From Meloidogyne chitwoodi (taxonomy: Eukaryota > Nematoda > Chromadorea > Rhabditida > Meloidogynidae): a stretch of DNA of 64,000 nucleotides. The position numbers and the translations under genes are program-made. The stretch lies in contig JACZZP010000007.1 in the NCBI GenBank assembly GCA_015183035.1, positions 248,001 through 312,000 of the forward strand, written 5' to 3'. Under the pieces are notes generated by a model. It did not search any database. It saw only the letters and a list, made by a program, of their open reading frames with translations, and had not been told where the DNA came from. Positions 1 to 11,679 of this stretch are shown in pieces (position 1 is the first letter of the stretch; the number at the start of each line of letters is the position of its first letter).

Positions 1-2439
1 TGAAACCAAAAGAATAGATTTTTCATGTACTTGAAAAGAAAAAAGGAAAAAACAAAGAGAACAAATAACCAAACAAATTCTAAAATTTCGTCCATTAGGC
101 TTTGAATATAAACAAAATAAAGATGGAGAAGTTGTTAATAATACCAAAAATGTGCTGCAAATAAAATTAATTTTTAAATTTTTATTCATCCAAAAATTCA
201 GACCCTTTTGGATTTTTACCATTTTGAAATTTTAAATATTTTTTTTTAATTGAAACTTTAAAAAAAAAAAAATTCAAAAAAGGAGTAATTTATAACTAAA
301 AAAGTGATTTTAATTTTAAAATAATATTCTTAAGAACACCGTTTCACAAAATATTTATTTTAATTTTCTTATTTAAATTTTAAATTTAAAAAAATAAAAT
401 AAATAAAACCTAATTTTAATTAATTTTTCTGTTGAATAAAGTTGTTTGAATTTTATAAAAATTGAAAAACAACACCAAAAATTAGCAACTTTGTCCTGAA
501 AAATAAAATTATATAATAAAATTTATAAAAAAAAGTAAAATTTCACCCACAAATTAAAAAAATATTTTTTGGTGTAGTGGGAAAATTTAAAATTTTTAAC
601 TATAAAGGTTGAAGGTTCGAATCCCAATGAGAGAAATAATTGTTTAAATTAAATATTTAATTGAAAAATAATCAAAATTAAATTTTAAAATTTTTTAAAA
701 ATTAAAAAAAAATTTTTTAATTTAAAAAACCTCAAAAATTCCTCTATCAATAGGAAATAAGCGTTTCAACACTTGCAAAGCCACAGAAGGGTTTGGAACC
801 AAAAATGGTATCCATAAAATAGCAAAAACGAGAAGAACAGTAAATTTAAGTTTTAAAATGTTCCAAGCACTTAAATTAATTTTAAAAATATTAAAAAATC
901 CCAAACCTTTCCATAATTGATGCAAAAATATTTTGACCTTTTTTCACACTTCTGGAGAGCAGAAAAACAGCAATTGGTAATGCATGATAAAGCTTAAACA
1001 AATATTTTAATTAAAAAAAATTAAAATAAACCTCCATTTGTTTATGATTTAAAGCCAATACAAAAAATGTTGAACCTAAGCATAATCTGCCTTTATCAAA
1101 TGCCCAAATTGCCCATAAAAAGAAGCCAAGAGAAAAATGATTGTACTGAAAATGTGAACAATCAACAAATAAAAGTCCAGGAAATAGTAAAACTTGGGCT
1201 AATTGTAAAAATAACTGAAAAATAAATTTTTAAAAAATATTTTAATATTTTTAATTTAATTATTTATTAAAGAGACTCCAAAAAACTATAAAAAATATAT
1301 ATAACTATACCACACTAATTTGCCCATAACTTTTTTTAAAATAATCGGATCAACTTGGTCTTATTAGAAAAAATAATCGTTAAATCCAGAGCTTTCAAAT
1401 GATATATAAAACATTTAAATTAATTAAAAAATAAAAAAGTTATGGTCAAAAAACTAAAAAAAATTAAAATGGCCCATGCAAATTAAAAAATTATTATTTG
1501 GTGTAGTGGGATAATTTAAAATTTTAAACAATAAAGGTTGAAGGTTCGAATCCCAATGATAGAAATAATTGTTTAAATTAAATATTTAATTAAAAGAATG
1601 ATCAAAATTAAATTTTAAAATTTTTTAAAAATGATTAAAAAATTCTTACACTTTTATTTTGCCTTCCCTCATTTTTAATAACTAATAAAAATAATGCTGG
1701 TGCATAAATTAACAATAATGTTATAATAACACTTGCTCTCATAAAAAGTTTATGTTCAATTTGTTCAAGTCCACGAGATTTGTCTAATTTTACCCAACTT
1801 GAATTGAATTTTTGAGCACTTAAAATTAAACATTTTTTTTAATACATTAAAAATTAAATTTACATTTTCCCCAAAAACCAAGAATGATAAGCAGTCAAAA
1901 CTGGATCTAAACAAATTTATTTAAATAATTTCAAATTAATTTAAAAAATTTACAATCTAATCCCCAATAGTCCAAATCATAAAAATACCTAAAAATAAAT
2001 TTAAAATTTTTTTATTTAAATTCCAAACCATTTAGAAATAGGTAAATGTATTGTTAATTCCATCCAATGCCGTTGAGCCTCAAAATCACCATATATTATT
2101 GGTTTATTGTAACCTTTTAAAAATATTTTTAAAAAATTAAAAAAATATTCCAGGAAATTGGAGTTCTCTATTCAAAAATATTATCCCAATTAAAAAAAGA
2201 AGAAAAACCTGAATATTCAGTAACAGCCAAACAACTTGCAACAACCAAAAGAAGTATTAAAGAACAAAATATTACAATTTTATTATTTCTCTTTTTGTAC
2301 AATTCACAAGCCAAATGATTACAAACCTTTAATTTATCTTCATGATCTATTGGGTCATCACACTGAAAAAAATTAAAATAAAAAATATAATTAAAAATCA
2401 TACTGAATCAATTTTTATAAGCTGAACAAATGAAGCCAT
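1..2439 (-). CDS. ALG6: ALG6, dolichyl-P-Glc:Man9GlcNAc2-PP-dolichol alpha-1,3-glucosyltransferase (3' part beyond the left edge)
   Basis: An ER multi-membrane enzyme (GT57 family) that adds the first glucose to the lipid-linked N-glycan precursor. Seen in order on the minus strand: a start exon [12 protein letters not shown] at 2439, a TM segment ([18 protein letters not shown]), then [20 protein letters not shown] spliced across 2212/2118, [16 protein letters not shown] near 1900, [15 protein letters not shown] near 1120, [11 protein letters not shown] near 745 and [12 protein letters not shown] near 10-40. These are hallmark ALG6/ALG8 blocks; [10 protein letters not shown] and HFQYN favour ALG6. 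The phase across the EYSG/GYNKP junction is exact. The last exons lie off the window. A TTTTAAG acceptor sits just before the ATG, so SL trans-splicing is possible. Introns carry two retroposon copies (near 549-700 and 1273-1636). Confidence 0.9.
549..700 (+). repeat. tRNA-derived SINE-like element, copy 1 (tRNA half only)
   Basis: Contains an A-box-like GGTGTAGTGGG, a spacer and a B-box GGTTCGAATCC, then a conserved tail (GAAATAATTGTTTAAATTAA) ending in A/T-rich sequence. It is nearly identical to copies at 1491 and 4155. It lies in an ALG6 intron, antisense to the gene. The upstream leader present in copies 2 and 4 is absent here. Confidence 0.75.
1273..1636 (+). repeat. Composite tRNA-derived SINE-like element, copy 2 (leader plus tRNA half)
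   Basis: A leader of about 210 bp (CTCCAAAAAACTAT ... AGTTATGGTCAAAAAACT) is followed by the tRNA-like half with GGTGTAGTGGG and GGTTCGAATCC boxes and the same 3' tail as copies 1 and 3. The leader recurs almost unchanged at 63763, again followed by the tRNA-like start, which defines a composite unit. Located in an ALG6 intron. Confidence 0.75.
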
Positions 2440-2774
2440 TTTTCTTAAAATTAAAAAAAAACAATTTAATAAAAAAGAAAGAAGAATATTTAAAATTAAA
2501 TAAAACAAATAAATTAAAAATTAATACGTAATTATTTTAAATTAAATATGATTATTATTTATATAAAATTGCAATAATAAAAAAAGATATAAAAAAATCC
2601 AAAATAAATTAACCAAAAAATTAAAAAATATTTGTCATTTTTAAATCAATCTTTTGGATTTTTTTTTAAATTTTGAAAGGCATAAAAAATTAAATAAATG
2701 GCAAATTTGTGTGTTAAGTAAAATATATATTTTTTAATTAATTTTAAAAATATATCACATAATTGAATATCAAC
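2440..2774. other. Short VPS35L-ALG6 intergenic spacer
   Basis: 335 bp of A/T-rich sequence between the VPS35L stop and the ALG6 start, both on the minus strand. A pyrimidine-rich TTTTTTTTTAATTTTAAG lies directly before the ALG6 ATG and could be a trans-splice acceptor. No gene is seen. Confidence 0.5.
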
Positions 2775-5700
2775 CTAAACCTTCTTTTTTGCTTCTAAAT
2801 TTTTTAATTTTTGTAAACGTAAGGATAATGAAGGTGTTTGACGAATAATTTTATAAATTTGTTTTGCTAATAAATATAAATTAGGAAATGACTGATTAAT
2901 ATCAAAATAAGCAATTAATTCTAATAATTCCATTCCAGAAGAATAAAAAAATTCTAAAAATTATTTTAATTACTAATTTAACTTTAAAAAAATAATACCA
3001 TTATCAATTAAATTTTCTTTTCCATTAAATTCATTTCCAATTAAATCAACAATTTTTTTAATATTTTCAAGAAAGAAAATGTCATCATTTTTATTGTTCT
3101 GTTGTTGTTTAAAAATTAAAAGAAATTGTAGACATTTATTTAATAAAAAAATTCGATGAGTTTCGAAGGTTAATGAAGAAATTTTAATTTTTTTTGAAAA
3201 ATCTTCTTCAAATTGAAAACTAAAAATAAATTTAAAAATTCAAAAAATAAAGTAAAATAAACCTGAGAATAAAATTCAAAAAAGAATTAAAATATTTAAA
3301 AGGAATTCGTCTCTCATCATTATCATCACAATTATTTTTAGAATCATTATTTCCTTCATAATCATCTTCTATTACTGGAATGTTTAAAATAATTGAAAGA
3401 AATTGAGCTCCAATTCGTAAAAAGCGAGAATCACAAAATGAAGATATTTGAATTTCTGTAATTTGTTCCAAAGCAAAATTGAGAAAAGAATCTACCTAAA
3501 ATTATTAAATTAATTTTTTAAACATTTAAAAAGAATTTTATACTGGAAAGGACTCGAACTCTCACCCAAATTATCATAAAATTCAATTTAACCAACTACA
3601 CCACCGACTAACATAACTCTTATTTAAATAATAGTGAATAAGTATTCAAAATAACAAAAATAAACCTGAATAAAATCTAATGCAATCAAGGCAATATTAG
3701 CAGACTGAATGGAGAGCTCTATACGATCAAGAGAGTCAGATAATGATGGAATACTTCAAAAATATTTTTTCCTTTAATTTTTACAATTTAAAAAAATATA
3801 AACCTGACAAATTGATTAGCCAAACATCCCTGAATAAAAGCAGCTCTCGAAGAAGAAAATTTAACTTTTCTTGCAATATATAAAGTTAAGGATTGAACTC
3901 TTCTAATCGTCCAACGTTGAAGAATATCCCAATTTGTAAAATTAGCTCTACAATCAACCAAAAAATTTAGACATTGTTCTGGATCTTGTTCAATTTGTAA
4001 AGATATTCTATCCAATGCAGAACATATTAATTTTGTATTTTCTAATATTTGATCTGATAAAGCGCTGAGTTCCAAAGAATCGTGAAGAAGTTGACAAACA
4101 GAAAATATCTTTTTAAAAAATTGAAAAAAAGGAAGATAAAATTTAAAATTCCCCACGCAAAATAAAAAATTATTTTTTGTGTAGTGGGAAAATTTAAAAT
4201 TTATAACTATAAAGGTTGAAGGTTCGAATCCCAATGATAGAAATAATTGTTTAAATTAAATATTTAATTAAAAAATATTCAAAATTAAATTTTAACAATT
4301 AAAAAAAAATTAGAGAAACGATCAAAATGTTCCTTTCCTTCCTTTACCTCTAAAATTCCCCAAAAATTAAAATTAAAAACCTGATATGCATCATTAATAT
4401 TTTCAAATTCCCCAATCAAATGTCTTTTCACAATAGCATTCAAAACAGTTTTAGCAGCTTCAATTCTAAATGTAGAAGGAGCAGAACGAAATATAACAAA
4501 AAATTTTGAGAAAATATCCATTTCAATAAGTGGTTTAATTTGTATAGATTGATTGAATATATTTGACCAAATTGAGAGTAATTGAACATAATGAGGTTCA
4601 TACTGAAAGATAAATTATTTTTTTTATTAAAAGATGTTTTAAGTTATACACCCAAAAAATTAATTAAAGTAAAAAATTTTTGAAAAAAACAGCTAAAAAA
4701 GAATTCTAACATCTTTTCCCTTCCCTTTATCTACATGTAGTTAAGGAACAAAATGTGGTCAGAAATTTTTTTCAAACCCATTTAATCCGTATTTCAATGA
4801 TTCTTCATTTCAAATGATGAATGTCTAACCATTATACTCAACAACCATTTATAAGTAAAAAGGAGGAAAAATTAAAAATTATTGGGAGAGTTAACATAAA
4901 ATCACTAAAAACCCTCTATCAAATCCTCAATCAAAAAAACCTAATTAAATAAATATTTAATCTCAAAAACCTTGTCATGTTGTAATTTCCGAAAAATATG
5001 TTCAAGCATAACTTCAAGTTCATTTTTTGTAAAATGTTTAACAACAAATTGGCACCAATAATCACAACAGGTCAAATATTCTTTTGTTGATCCTAATTGT
5101 TGAACACATCTTTTTAATTTCAAAAAATAAATAAAAATTAAATAATAAAAAACAAACTTCCAAGAAGAGCGTAATATTGGCTTTTTAGCATTACTTGGAA
5201 CATCAATTTGTAATAAACGAGAGCCAAAAGCACTCAATTCCTCTCCTGTTACTAATTCAGAATTAACAACCTTAAAAATCAAAAAATAATTTTTAAAAAG
5301 AAAAAACAAACAATTTTGCAAATTTCCAAAGAATATTCACCAAAATAAAGACGAGGTAAAGAATTTAATAAAGGAATTAATACAATTGGGCGTTTATCTA
5401 TTCGACGACAATATTCCCATAAAGGATGTAAATCTTCATATACAACTGCTCTATATGCTGCACATTGAATTATCCATTCCATTGCTGGCCATAATAATGA
5501 ACACTTGAAAAAAAAAATAAATCATTAAATTTTTGAGATTTACCCATTTTAGTTGTTCTATAAGGCCTAAACAGTCAGAAAGTTAAAAAAAGTTCCTACA
5601 TAAAATTTAACCAAAACCTTTACAAAAAGAATATAAAAATTTAGCCCAACCCAACAGAAGCTTAAATTAAAATATTAAAAAAATATACTGGTGGTTGACT

Positions 5701-7500
5701 ATCAAAAGTTTGAAGCCAATCATTTAAACATTTCCAATGTGTTGCTTTGTCTGTAGGTTGAATACGCATAGAAACACGACATAAATAACAACGCAAATAA
5801 ATTGAAATTAAAGGATGTTTGACAATATTACTAATTGAATTACAAAGTTCCAAAGCATTTTGTTGCGCTGCTTGAGGCCAAGGGTCCATAAAACGTTGAC
5901 ATGGAAGAATTGCTGCGAGCACTTTAAAAATAAAAAATAAAAAAAATATATAAAAATAATTTAAAATTAAAAAAAATACTATAAATTCGAGAAGAATGTA
6001 ATTTAACCATTTGATTAATTTTTCCAAACCAATTTCTTGCCTTTAGACGAGTTCCTTCTTTAAAAAATAAATTTTAAATTAAAATTTATTTTAAAAAGAA
6101 TACCTAGAATATCAGCAATAGTCCATTGTATAGGCAAATCACCAAGCCTAGCATTACTTAAAAAATAAATTTATATTCTTTAAAATTTTTAATTTTCTAA
6201 AAAAAAGAAAACCTGCCTCCTCTCTTCTTGTGCACATTGAAGCAATCTTAACCAAACCATTCGAGCAAAAAGATCAAGCAAATCGGTAATATAAACAAAT
6301 TGTGCTGGATAAAATTGTGCAGAGTAAGTATTTTTATCTGCACCCAAATGAGCCAATAATTCTGAGATTAACTTAAAAAAAATGATTTAATTAATAAGAA
6401 AATTTTTAAGAATTTGAAAAAATGTTGGAACGACTCAATAAAAAATTGAATTTATTTGGATCGGAAAAGTCAAAAATTGTTTTAGAAAAAATCCCTTGAG
6501 GACATTCAAACCCTAACAAATTATAAAAGAAAAAACCTTTATACAATCCAATCTTTTCTCATTTTTCCATAGAATTTTTAGTCTGGAACGCAATTCTCCC
6601 AATTTTCTACACCATTCTTCTTGGGTAAGTTCAACAAGTTTAACGGAACGTATAGAAGATTGTTCTCCATTTGAATGTCTTTATAAATAAAATTAATTTT
6701 AAAAACTTTAAAAAGAAAACCTTTTATTTTTTACAGCAATAACACTAGAAAGTAACAACTGTTTTTGGCCAACTTTTGATGACTCGGAAATTTTTTCTTC
6801 ATCACTAGCCTTTCCTTCTGGTAAATACAAAAAAGTGTTTTGCAATGTCAAACGAGAATCTGCTTTAAACTAAAAAAGTAATTAAATAGAAAATAAATAT
6901 TCTACAAAACCTGATTCAAAATTCGTTTTTTAAGTTCATTCCAATGGCGGAATCCGACAAGTAATTGTTCATTTTCCCAATTTTCTTCATATTCGTTTTG
7001 ATTATTTGATTGAGTTAATAATGTATTATCCAATGGATTGATGACATTCTTGGGTTGTTTGACAGTCTAAATTTATTTAATTTTATAAACATTTGATTCA
7101 ATAAATAAAAGTATATCTATAATTTAATTGACTATCTTAGCCAAAAACAAGAGAATTTGCTCAAACTTGGATTTCCATCTTCACCATAATTTCATGAATT
7201 ATCAACTAAAATCTTTGTTAAAAATTATGGAATCACTTCTTATATGAACAGTCTTTCCATAAATTAGTTCAACCAAAAGAATAAAAATAAAACCTTCAAA
7301 GATCCATCAAACACCAAATCAGTAGAAAGTGGAGAAGCAGCACCAAGAGGGTCCAAAAACTTTGTATTTACACCATCTTTGTCAATTTTATTTTTCTCTT
7401 CGTATTTATTATCCAAAAACAAAGCATTAGATTTTTGAAGAAGTGGATGTATTAGAACAAGATGTGAATCAGCGATCGGCAAATGTTGAAAACGGCTCAT
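2775..7500 (-). CDS. VPS35L: VPS35L (C16orf62-type) retriever subunit
   Basis: A large helical-repeat protein of the retriever/Commander endosomal recycling complex, in about 17 exons. It starts MSRFQHLPIADSHLVL at 7500 and ends with RLQKLKNLEAKKKV and TAG. Diagnostic blocks are QFYPAQFVYITDLLDLFARM (near 6310-6350), a segment LISIYLRCYLCRVSM (near 5790), AMEWIIQCAAYRA (5450-5482), and WCQFVVKHFTKNELEVMLEH (near 5000-5060), which parallels the CKHFTKRE region of human VPS35L. Classical VPS35 was considered but the fit is poorer. The N-terminal serine-rich region of vertebrate orthologues is short here. Introns contain a SINE copy (4147-4305) and a tRNA-like sequence (3541-3612). ALG6 follows 335 bp downstream on the same strand. 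Exon borders inside are approximate. Confidence 0.85.
3541..3612 (-). repeat. tRNA-like sequence in a VPS35L intron
   Basis: Read on the minus strand it has GGTGGTGTAGTTGG (A box) and GAGTTCGAGTCC (B box) about 35 bp apart. The acceptor arms do not pair, so it looks like a tRNA-derived retroposon or pseudogene, not a working tRNA. Sense to the host gene. Confidence 0.6.
4147..4305 (+). repeat. tRNA-derived SINE-like element, copy 3
   Basis: Nearly identical to copies 1 and 2: TGTGTAGTGGG, a 40-bp spacer, GGTTCGAATCCC and the tail AATAATTGTTTAAATT. Lies in a VPS35L intron, antisense to the gene, without the long leader. Confidence 0.75.
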
Positions 7501-8840
7501 GTCATTTAAGAGAATTTGAACAAAAATACTGAAAAAAAAATTTGAATAAAAGATTATTTTTAGATTAAAGCATAATTCTAATGAATAAATAAAGATTAAA
7601 AGTAATGTTTACTATTTAAACAAAATAGTTTTGATAAATAAAGTTGTACAAAAAATAATTAACACCAGTTTATTTAGTTAAAAATGTTTATTTTGTTAAT
7701 CACAATGAGGTCAGTAAAAAAGTCGGTACTTTTCCTTTCTGAGCGCAAATTCCGTAAGTTTTGTCCGCAAATAATATTTTTCTCAAAAGGATTATTAAAT
7801 AGGTGCATATTTTCCACAATGATTATAAAGGATTATATTGAATTTTTTGGTAATATATAAGCTAGTGGAAGATATGAGAATCTTAAAAAATTTAAATTTT
7901 CAAAAAATTGCTCTCTGAAACCCTGATAAAACATATGAAGCAAAATTTCTTTTAAATTGTTGAATTCTAAATAAGGAACGAATTTGCTGTGGTATTAAAA
8001 ATCGTGCTGCTATCTTTGCGAATTTCTATGGAGGGAAGATGTTAAAAGAAAAAAGTTAATGCATTTAATGATATTTTAGCAAAAATTGTTGATTTTGCCA
8101 GAAAAATAAGAAATATTATTAATTGCTGACAAAACTTGCGGAAATTTGCGCGCAAGAAGTACAAAAAAGTCAAGAGATCGTTAATAGTCACAATTTACAA
8201 AAATCCAGAATCATTTTTAATTCAAATGAGAAGAAAAAGCCCGTTCTAAAATAGACCTCCTCGAGTAAATATCACAGACACTAAGGACCCAAAGACAATA
8301 TTTTCGAAAAAAAAGTGTTATAAAAAGCAAATAAAGAGTAAAGCATGGACATCAAAAAACAAAAATTCAAAGTCAGGACAAGTCTCAGAAAAATGCAATC
8401 TCTTAAAAAATGGACGTCTTTTAAAAATGAAGATTCTTAAAAATAAGCTCCCACTTAAAAATAATTCTGGATTTCATATAAAAAATAAAATAATACTAGT
8501 AAATTCGTTTTAAGTCTATTTTGATAACGTCAAAAGAAGTCATTTTTGATTCTTTTTTCATTATTTGTTGTCACTGTTTTGTATTGACACCACCCCTTGA
8601 AAGAACACCTGTATTGCTACATGTTGGTTTCTATAGTTTGAAAATTAGTAATCAAATTAAAATAAAAACATTACACTTGAATCCTGACCGTTTCCATTAC
8701 CACTTTCCAGGTCAAGAGACTGCTGTCGGCTGGCCTATAATTTATAAAATTAAAATACAAATAATCTACATATTACACAGAAATCAATAATTATATTCGA
8801 GACAAGAATTTAAAATAAATTAAAATTTAACTACAAACAT
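7501..8840. other. Intergenic region with a degenerate transposon
   Basis: No convincing gene. The first 200 bp should hold the VPS35L promoter. The rest contains the inverted-repeat element at 7721-8170 and then unremarkable sequence. An 89-codon open frame at 8521-8790 has no recognisable domain. Confidence 0.5.
7721..8170. mobile_element. Non-autonomous DNA transposon (MITE-like), old copy
   Basis: The ends are imperfect inverted repeats of about 43 bp: GCGCAAATTCCGTAAGTTTT at 7743-7762 mirrors AAAACTTGCGGAAATTTGCG at 8131-8150. An internal GCGAATTTCTATGGAGGGAA is shared, inverted, with the element at 11141-11296. No coding capacity is seen. Confidence 0.6.
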
Positions 8841-9549
8841 TTAGTTTGCGAACTTAATAATAAAAATTACCCGGGTTGACAAAATGTTTTTTATTGTTTT
8901 AACATCTTCATATATTGTCTTAATTGTTTTAACATCTTCTTGTATAGAGGTCATTTTGTTGGTATCCTCCTTAATTGTAGTAACGTTGTCTTCCATTGTT
9001 TCCGCTTTTGTTTTAAAATCTTCATGCATTTTAGTAATGTTGCCTTGCATTGTGTCTATTTCAGTTTTCATTGTTTCCATATTAGATTTCATTGTTGTTA
9101 TTTTTTTCGTATCTTCTTTAATTTTTTGAGATTCACTCTGAAGACACAGATAGAAGAAACCAGCCAAAGCCGTGATAAATGCAGCACCTGCTAAGAGGAC
9201 ATCCCAAATGGCTATTTTTGCTCCTTGGATGCTTTCCGATTTAATTGAATTCACGATTTCCTCGTTAAATTTCTAAAAGAAAAATGTAAACTTTAATACT
9301 CAGTGCTTACTTCTGTCTTAGCATCAGATAATGCCATGAAATTTGTTGTAATCGTTGGCTAAATGAAAATTTTTTATTGGATAAAATTTTAAACATAAGC
9401 CAGATAAAGTAATTTTTGTTTTCCTGATGTAAGTATATTTTAAGTTTTTAAAAAATTACTTGGAAGAAATAATGGCGAATACCAAAAATCATCAAAACTG
9501 CAAATAAAAAAAGAATAAATATGATGCGGCCTTTACACGTTGTAATAAA
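8841..9549 (-). CDS. Unrecognised membrane protein with a long coiled coil
   Basis: Three exons (9549-9461, 9358-9311, 9272-8841) join in frame. Exon 1 encodes a hydrophobic segment (FILFLFAVLMIFGI). Exon 2 contains NFMALSDAKTE, whose Met at 9337 could be a start. Exon 3 begins KFNEEIVNSIKSESIQ, has a second membrane segment (LLAGAAFITALAGFFYL), then a Lys/Glu/Met-rich heptad stretch with repeats such as MTSIQEDVKTIK and TIYEDVKTIK, ending IIKFAN. Splice sites are AG-ended with GTAAGC or GTAATT donors. The true first exon may lie upstream of 9549. A single-pass or hairpin membrane anchor with a rod domain is inferred; no family was recognised. Confidence 0.55.
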
Positions 9550-9707
9550 CTAAAAAATTGATTTAAGCAATAACATGATAATTTTCAAACATTTTCTATT
9601 GGGACACCATAATTTTCGCATTTTTATAAGGAACTGCTACTTTTTAACAAAATATTATTCCACGATCCAGATGATATAATTAAGCCTTTAAACTAGGATT
9701 TTATTAG

Positions 9708-10026
9708 TTTACGTTCTTGATGCAAACATTCAACAAAAGAGAGCCACTTCATTCGGAATATCGATCGGGATTGGAAAATATAATGGTAAAAGAGCAACAG
9801 TTCACACAACCTTAGATCCAAATACAGCCAAATTAAATAATTTTTAAACAAACTTGTCTGAGAAATAATTGCATTGTCAAAAATGAGTAGCAGAAATATC
9901 CAAGATCAAAGAATCAATTGCCGAGTTCAGAGGTATAAAAATCCAAAGGATCAGCAGATAACAATTGAAATCACTTGCAAAAGTTCCAACAAAAACAAAA
10001 TGACTGAAAATCAAAACGACCTGTAG
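9708..10026 (+). other. Two short open frames, possible small gene or relic
   Basis: After a TTTTATTAG acceptor-like site, a frame reads YVLDANIQQKRATSFGISIG and continues to LDPNTAKLNNF and stop at 9847. A separate 47-residue ORF with its own ATG runs 9883-10026 (begins MSSRNIQDQRINCRVQ, ends KMTENQNDL). Their composition is less A/T-biased than the surroundings, which hints at coding origin. No homology was recognised and a full gene model could not be built. Confidence 0.25.
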
Positions 10027-10153
10027 ATAAAAGACAAAAAATTAAAAATATAAATTAAGTTTAAAATAAAAATACATATATTATGTTTACTAAACAATAA
10101 GAAAAAAGAAACAATTTGAGATTCATTTATTCAAAATAATCATTTAAAAATAA

Positions 10154-10655
10154 GGTACTTTTCCGTTATCCCTACGGACTTTTTGCGGACAAAATATTTT
10201 GTGTATTCCCTTTTTCGATCAATGTGCCGTATCTCTCAATCAATAAATCTAATGTTGAGTATAATATATGTATATGAAAACTAATCTTTATCATTTTCTA
10301 TTTTCGTTTTATTATTTTATTTAATTTATAATGAAAATTTAGGATTTGCCAACAACTGAATTATGATTAGGTACAACTTCGTAGACCCTGAAATATGTAC
10401 TTGTAATTGCAGTGCCAAATGGCATAATAAGAAACAGAGGAACAGCACGCCACCATTTGGATAGTTATTTTGCAGAATTTATGTGGAGGAAAATGATTGG
10501 TGAATGAGACGTTTTTGAAGAAATTATGATTGCTTGGGGGAAATATTGGCCATTGGATTGATTTTTTTATATGTATATTTTCTCTTTTAAAAAATAAATT
10601 TTGTCCGCAAAAAAAAAAGTCCGCAAAAAGTCCGTAGGGATAACGGAAAAGTACC
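10154..10655. mobile_element. MITE with 40-bp inverted repeats and 8-bp target duplication
   Basis: The left end GGTACTTTTCCGTTATCCCT continues TACGGACTTTTTGCGGAC. The right end is its near-perfect inverse (GTCCGTAGGGATAACGGAAA then AGTACC). The flanks are both AAAAATAA (10146-10153 and 10656-10663), an 8-bp direct duplication as left by hAT-type transposases, although the A-richness weakens this. A 96-codon frame inside is incidental. About 500 bp, non-coding, well preserved and so probably young. Confidence 0.75.
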
Positions 10656-10719
10656 AAAAATAAATTAAAAATAACTTAACCAAAAAACATTATATTCAAC
10701 ACATATTGCATGAAGCAAA

Positions 10720-11679
10720 CTATTCATATTTAAAACATCTCAAAGTCGAACCTCCAGTAGAACCAAAACCATTATCTCCACGATTTGTCGCTTCAAGATT
10801 AGTAACCTCAACAATAGATGGCCTAAAGTTCTATTTTATATTATCATTGACAATTAAAAAATACTTGATGAATGGAGTGCATATGAGTTGAGCTATACGT
10901 TCTCCAACCGAAATCTGAAAAATAATTTATTTAACAAAACAAATAGGAATTAAACATTCAACCTTATAATCATCGTCCGAAAAATTGAAAAGCAAAACTT
11001 TAATTTCTCCACGATAATCTGTATCGATCACACCTGCTCCCACATCAATGAAATTTTTGGAAGCAAGTCCAGAACGTGGAGCAATTCTGAGAAATTTTAA
11101 ATTAGTTTGAAATTAAATTACAATTAACGACGCTTTGCAGCACAAATGTCCGCAAGATATATCCGCAAATTTAAGGTTATTATTTTAGAGGCTTTCTTGT
11201 GTTTTAAAATCTTCCCCCCATAGAAATTCGAATAGGTATCTAGTCATCATCATTTAAGTATAAAAAAGTTGCGGACAAATCCTGCGGATATTTGTGTTCA
11301 AAAGTGAACAGTTTCGAACACCTTTGAATTAAAAAGAATAATTCAATTAATCTATCAAAAAATCTTAAAAGTAAAACCTTCCATAATAACCATCAGGCAG
11401 TGCAATTTGAATCCCAGTTGAGACCAAATACTTGCCTAAATTAAAAGAAAATACAAAGTTACTGAAAACCAAAAAACCTTTTGCTGGAACAACACAATCC
11501 TCAACACTATGTAAATCAGCACCAGCAGCGCCAGTCGAAGCAAAAATTGGTGGTAAAGCTTCCTTTTTGATTTTAGTGTAGCGAATCTCCGGCTGTTTTG
11601 GTCGAGAATTTAATGCAGCTGCTGTACCAAATCCCAACATTGAAGTTGCTGTACCACATCCCATATACGTACTACTCAT
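10720..11679 (-). CDS. dut-1: dUTPase (deoxyuridine 5'-triphosphate nucleotidohydrolase)
   Basis: A trimeric enzyme hydrolysing dUTP to dUMP and pyrophosphate, keeping uracil out of DNA and supplying the dTMP pathway. All five motifs are seen: [18 protein letters not shown] (1), APRSGLASK (2), [15 protein letters not shown] (3), GERIAQLI (4) and the C-terminal glycine-rich [11 protein letters not shown] (5). The ATG at 11679 opens [18 protein letters not shown] before the core. An in-frame upstream ATG at 11796 would add a hydrophobic leader of uncertain reality. The protein ends TLRCFKYE. One intron carries a 156-bp MITE. Confidence 0.93.
11141..11296. mobile_element. Small MITE in a dUTPase intron
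   Basis: Terminal inverted repeats CACAAATGTCCGCAAG and, at the far end, CACAAATATCCGCAGG (read from the other strand). Each end also repeats TCCGCAA about 20 bp further in. The interior carries CCATAGAAATTCG, shared with the 7721-8170 element. No ORF. Confidence 0.65.

Noticed and set aside
2775..7500. Classical retromer VPS35
   Set aside because: The KHFTKNE and QFYPAQFVYITD blocks fit VPS35L, not VPS35.
8521..8790. 89-codon plus-strand frame as a gene
   Set aside because: No recognisable domain; Ile/Lys-rich composition like random A/T-rich DNA.
8884..9194. Plus-strand open frames over the coiled-coil gene
   Set aside because: They are antisense shadows of the better supported minus-strand gene, whose exons join in frame and show membrane and coiled-coil segments.
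10367..10657. 96-codon frame in the MITE
   Set aside because: It runs into the terminal inverted repeat and has no transposase features.
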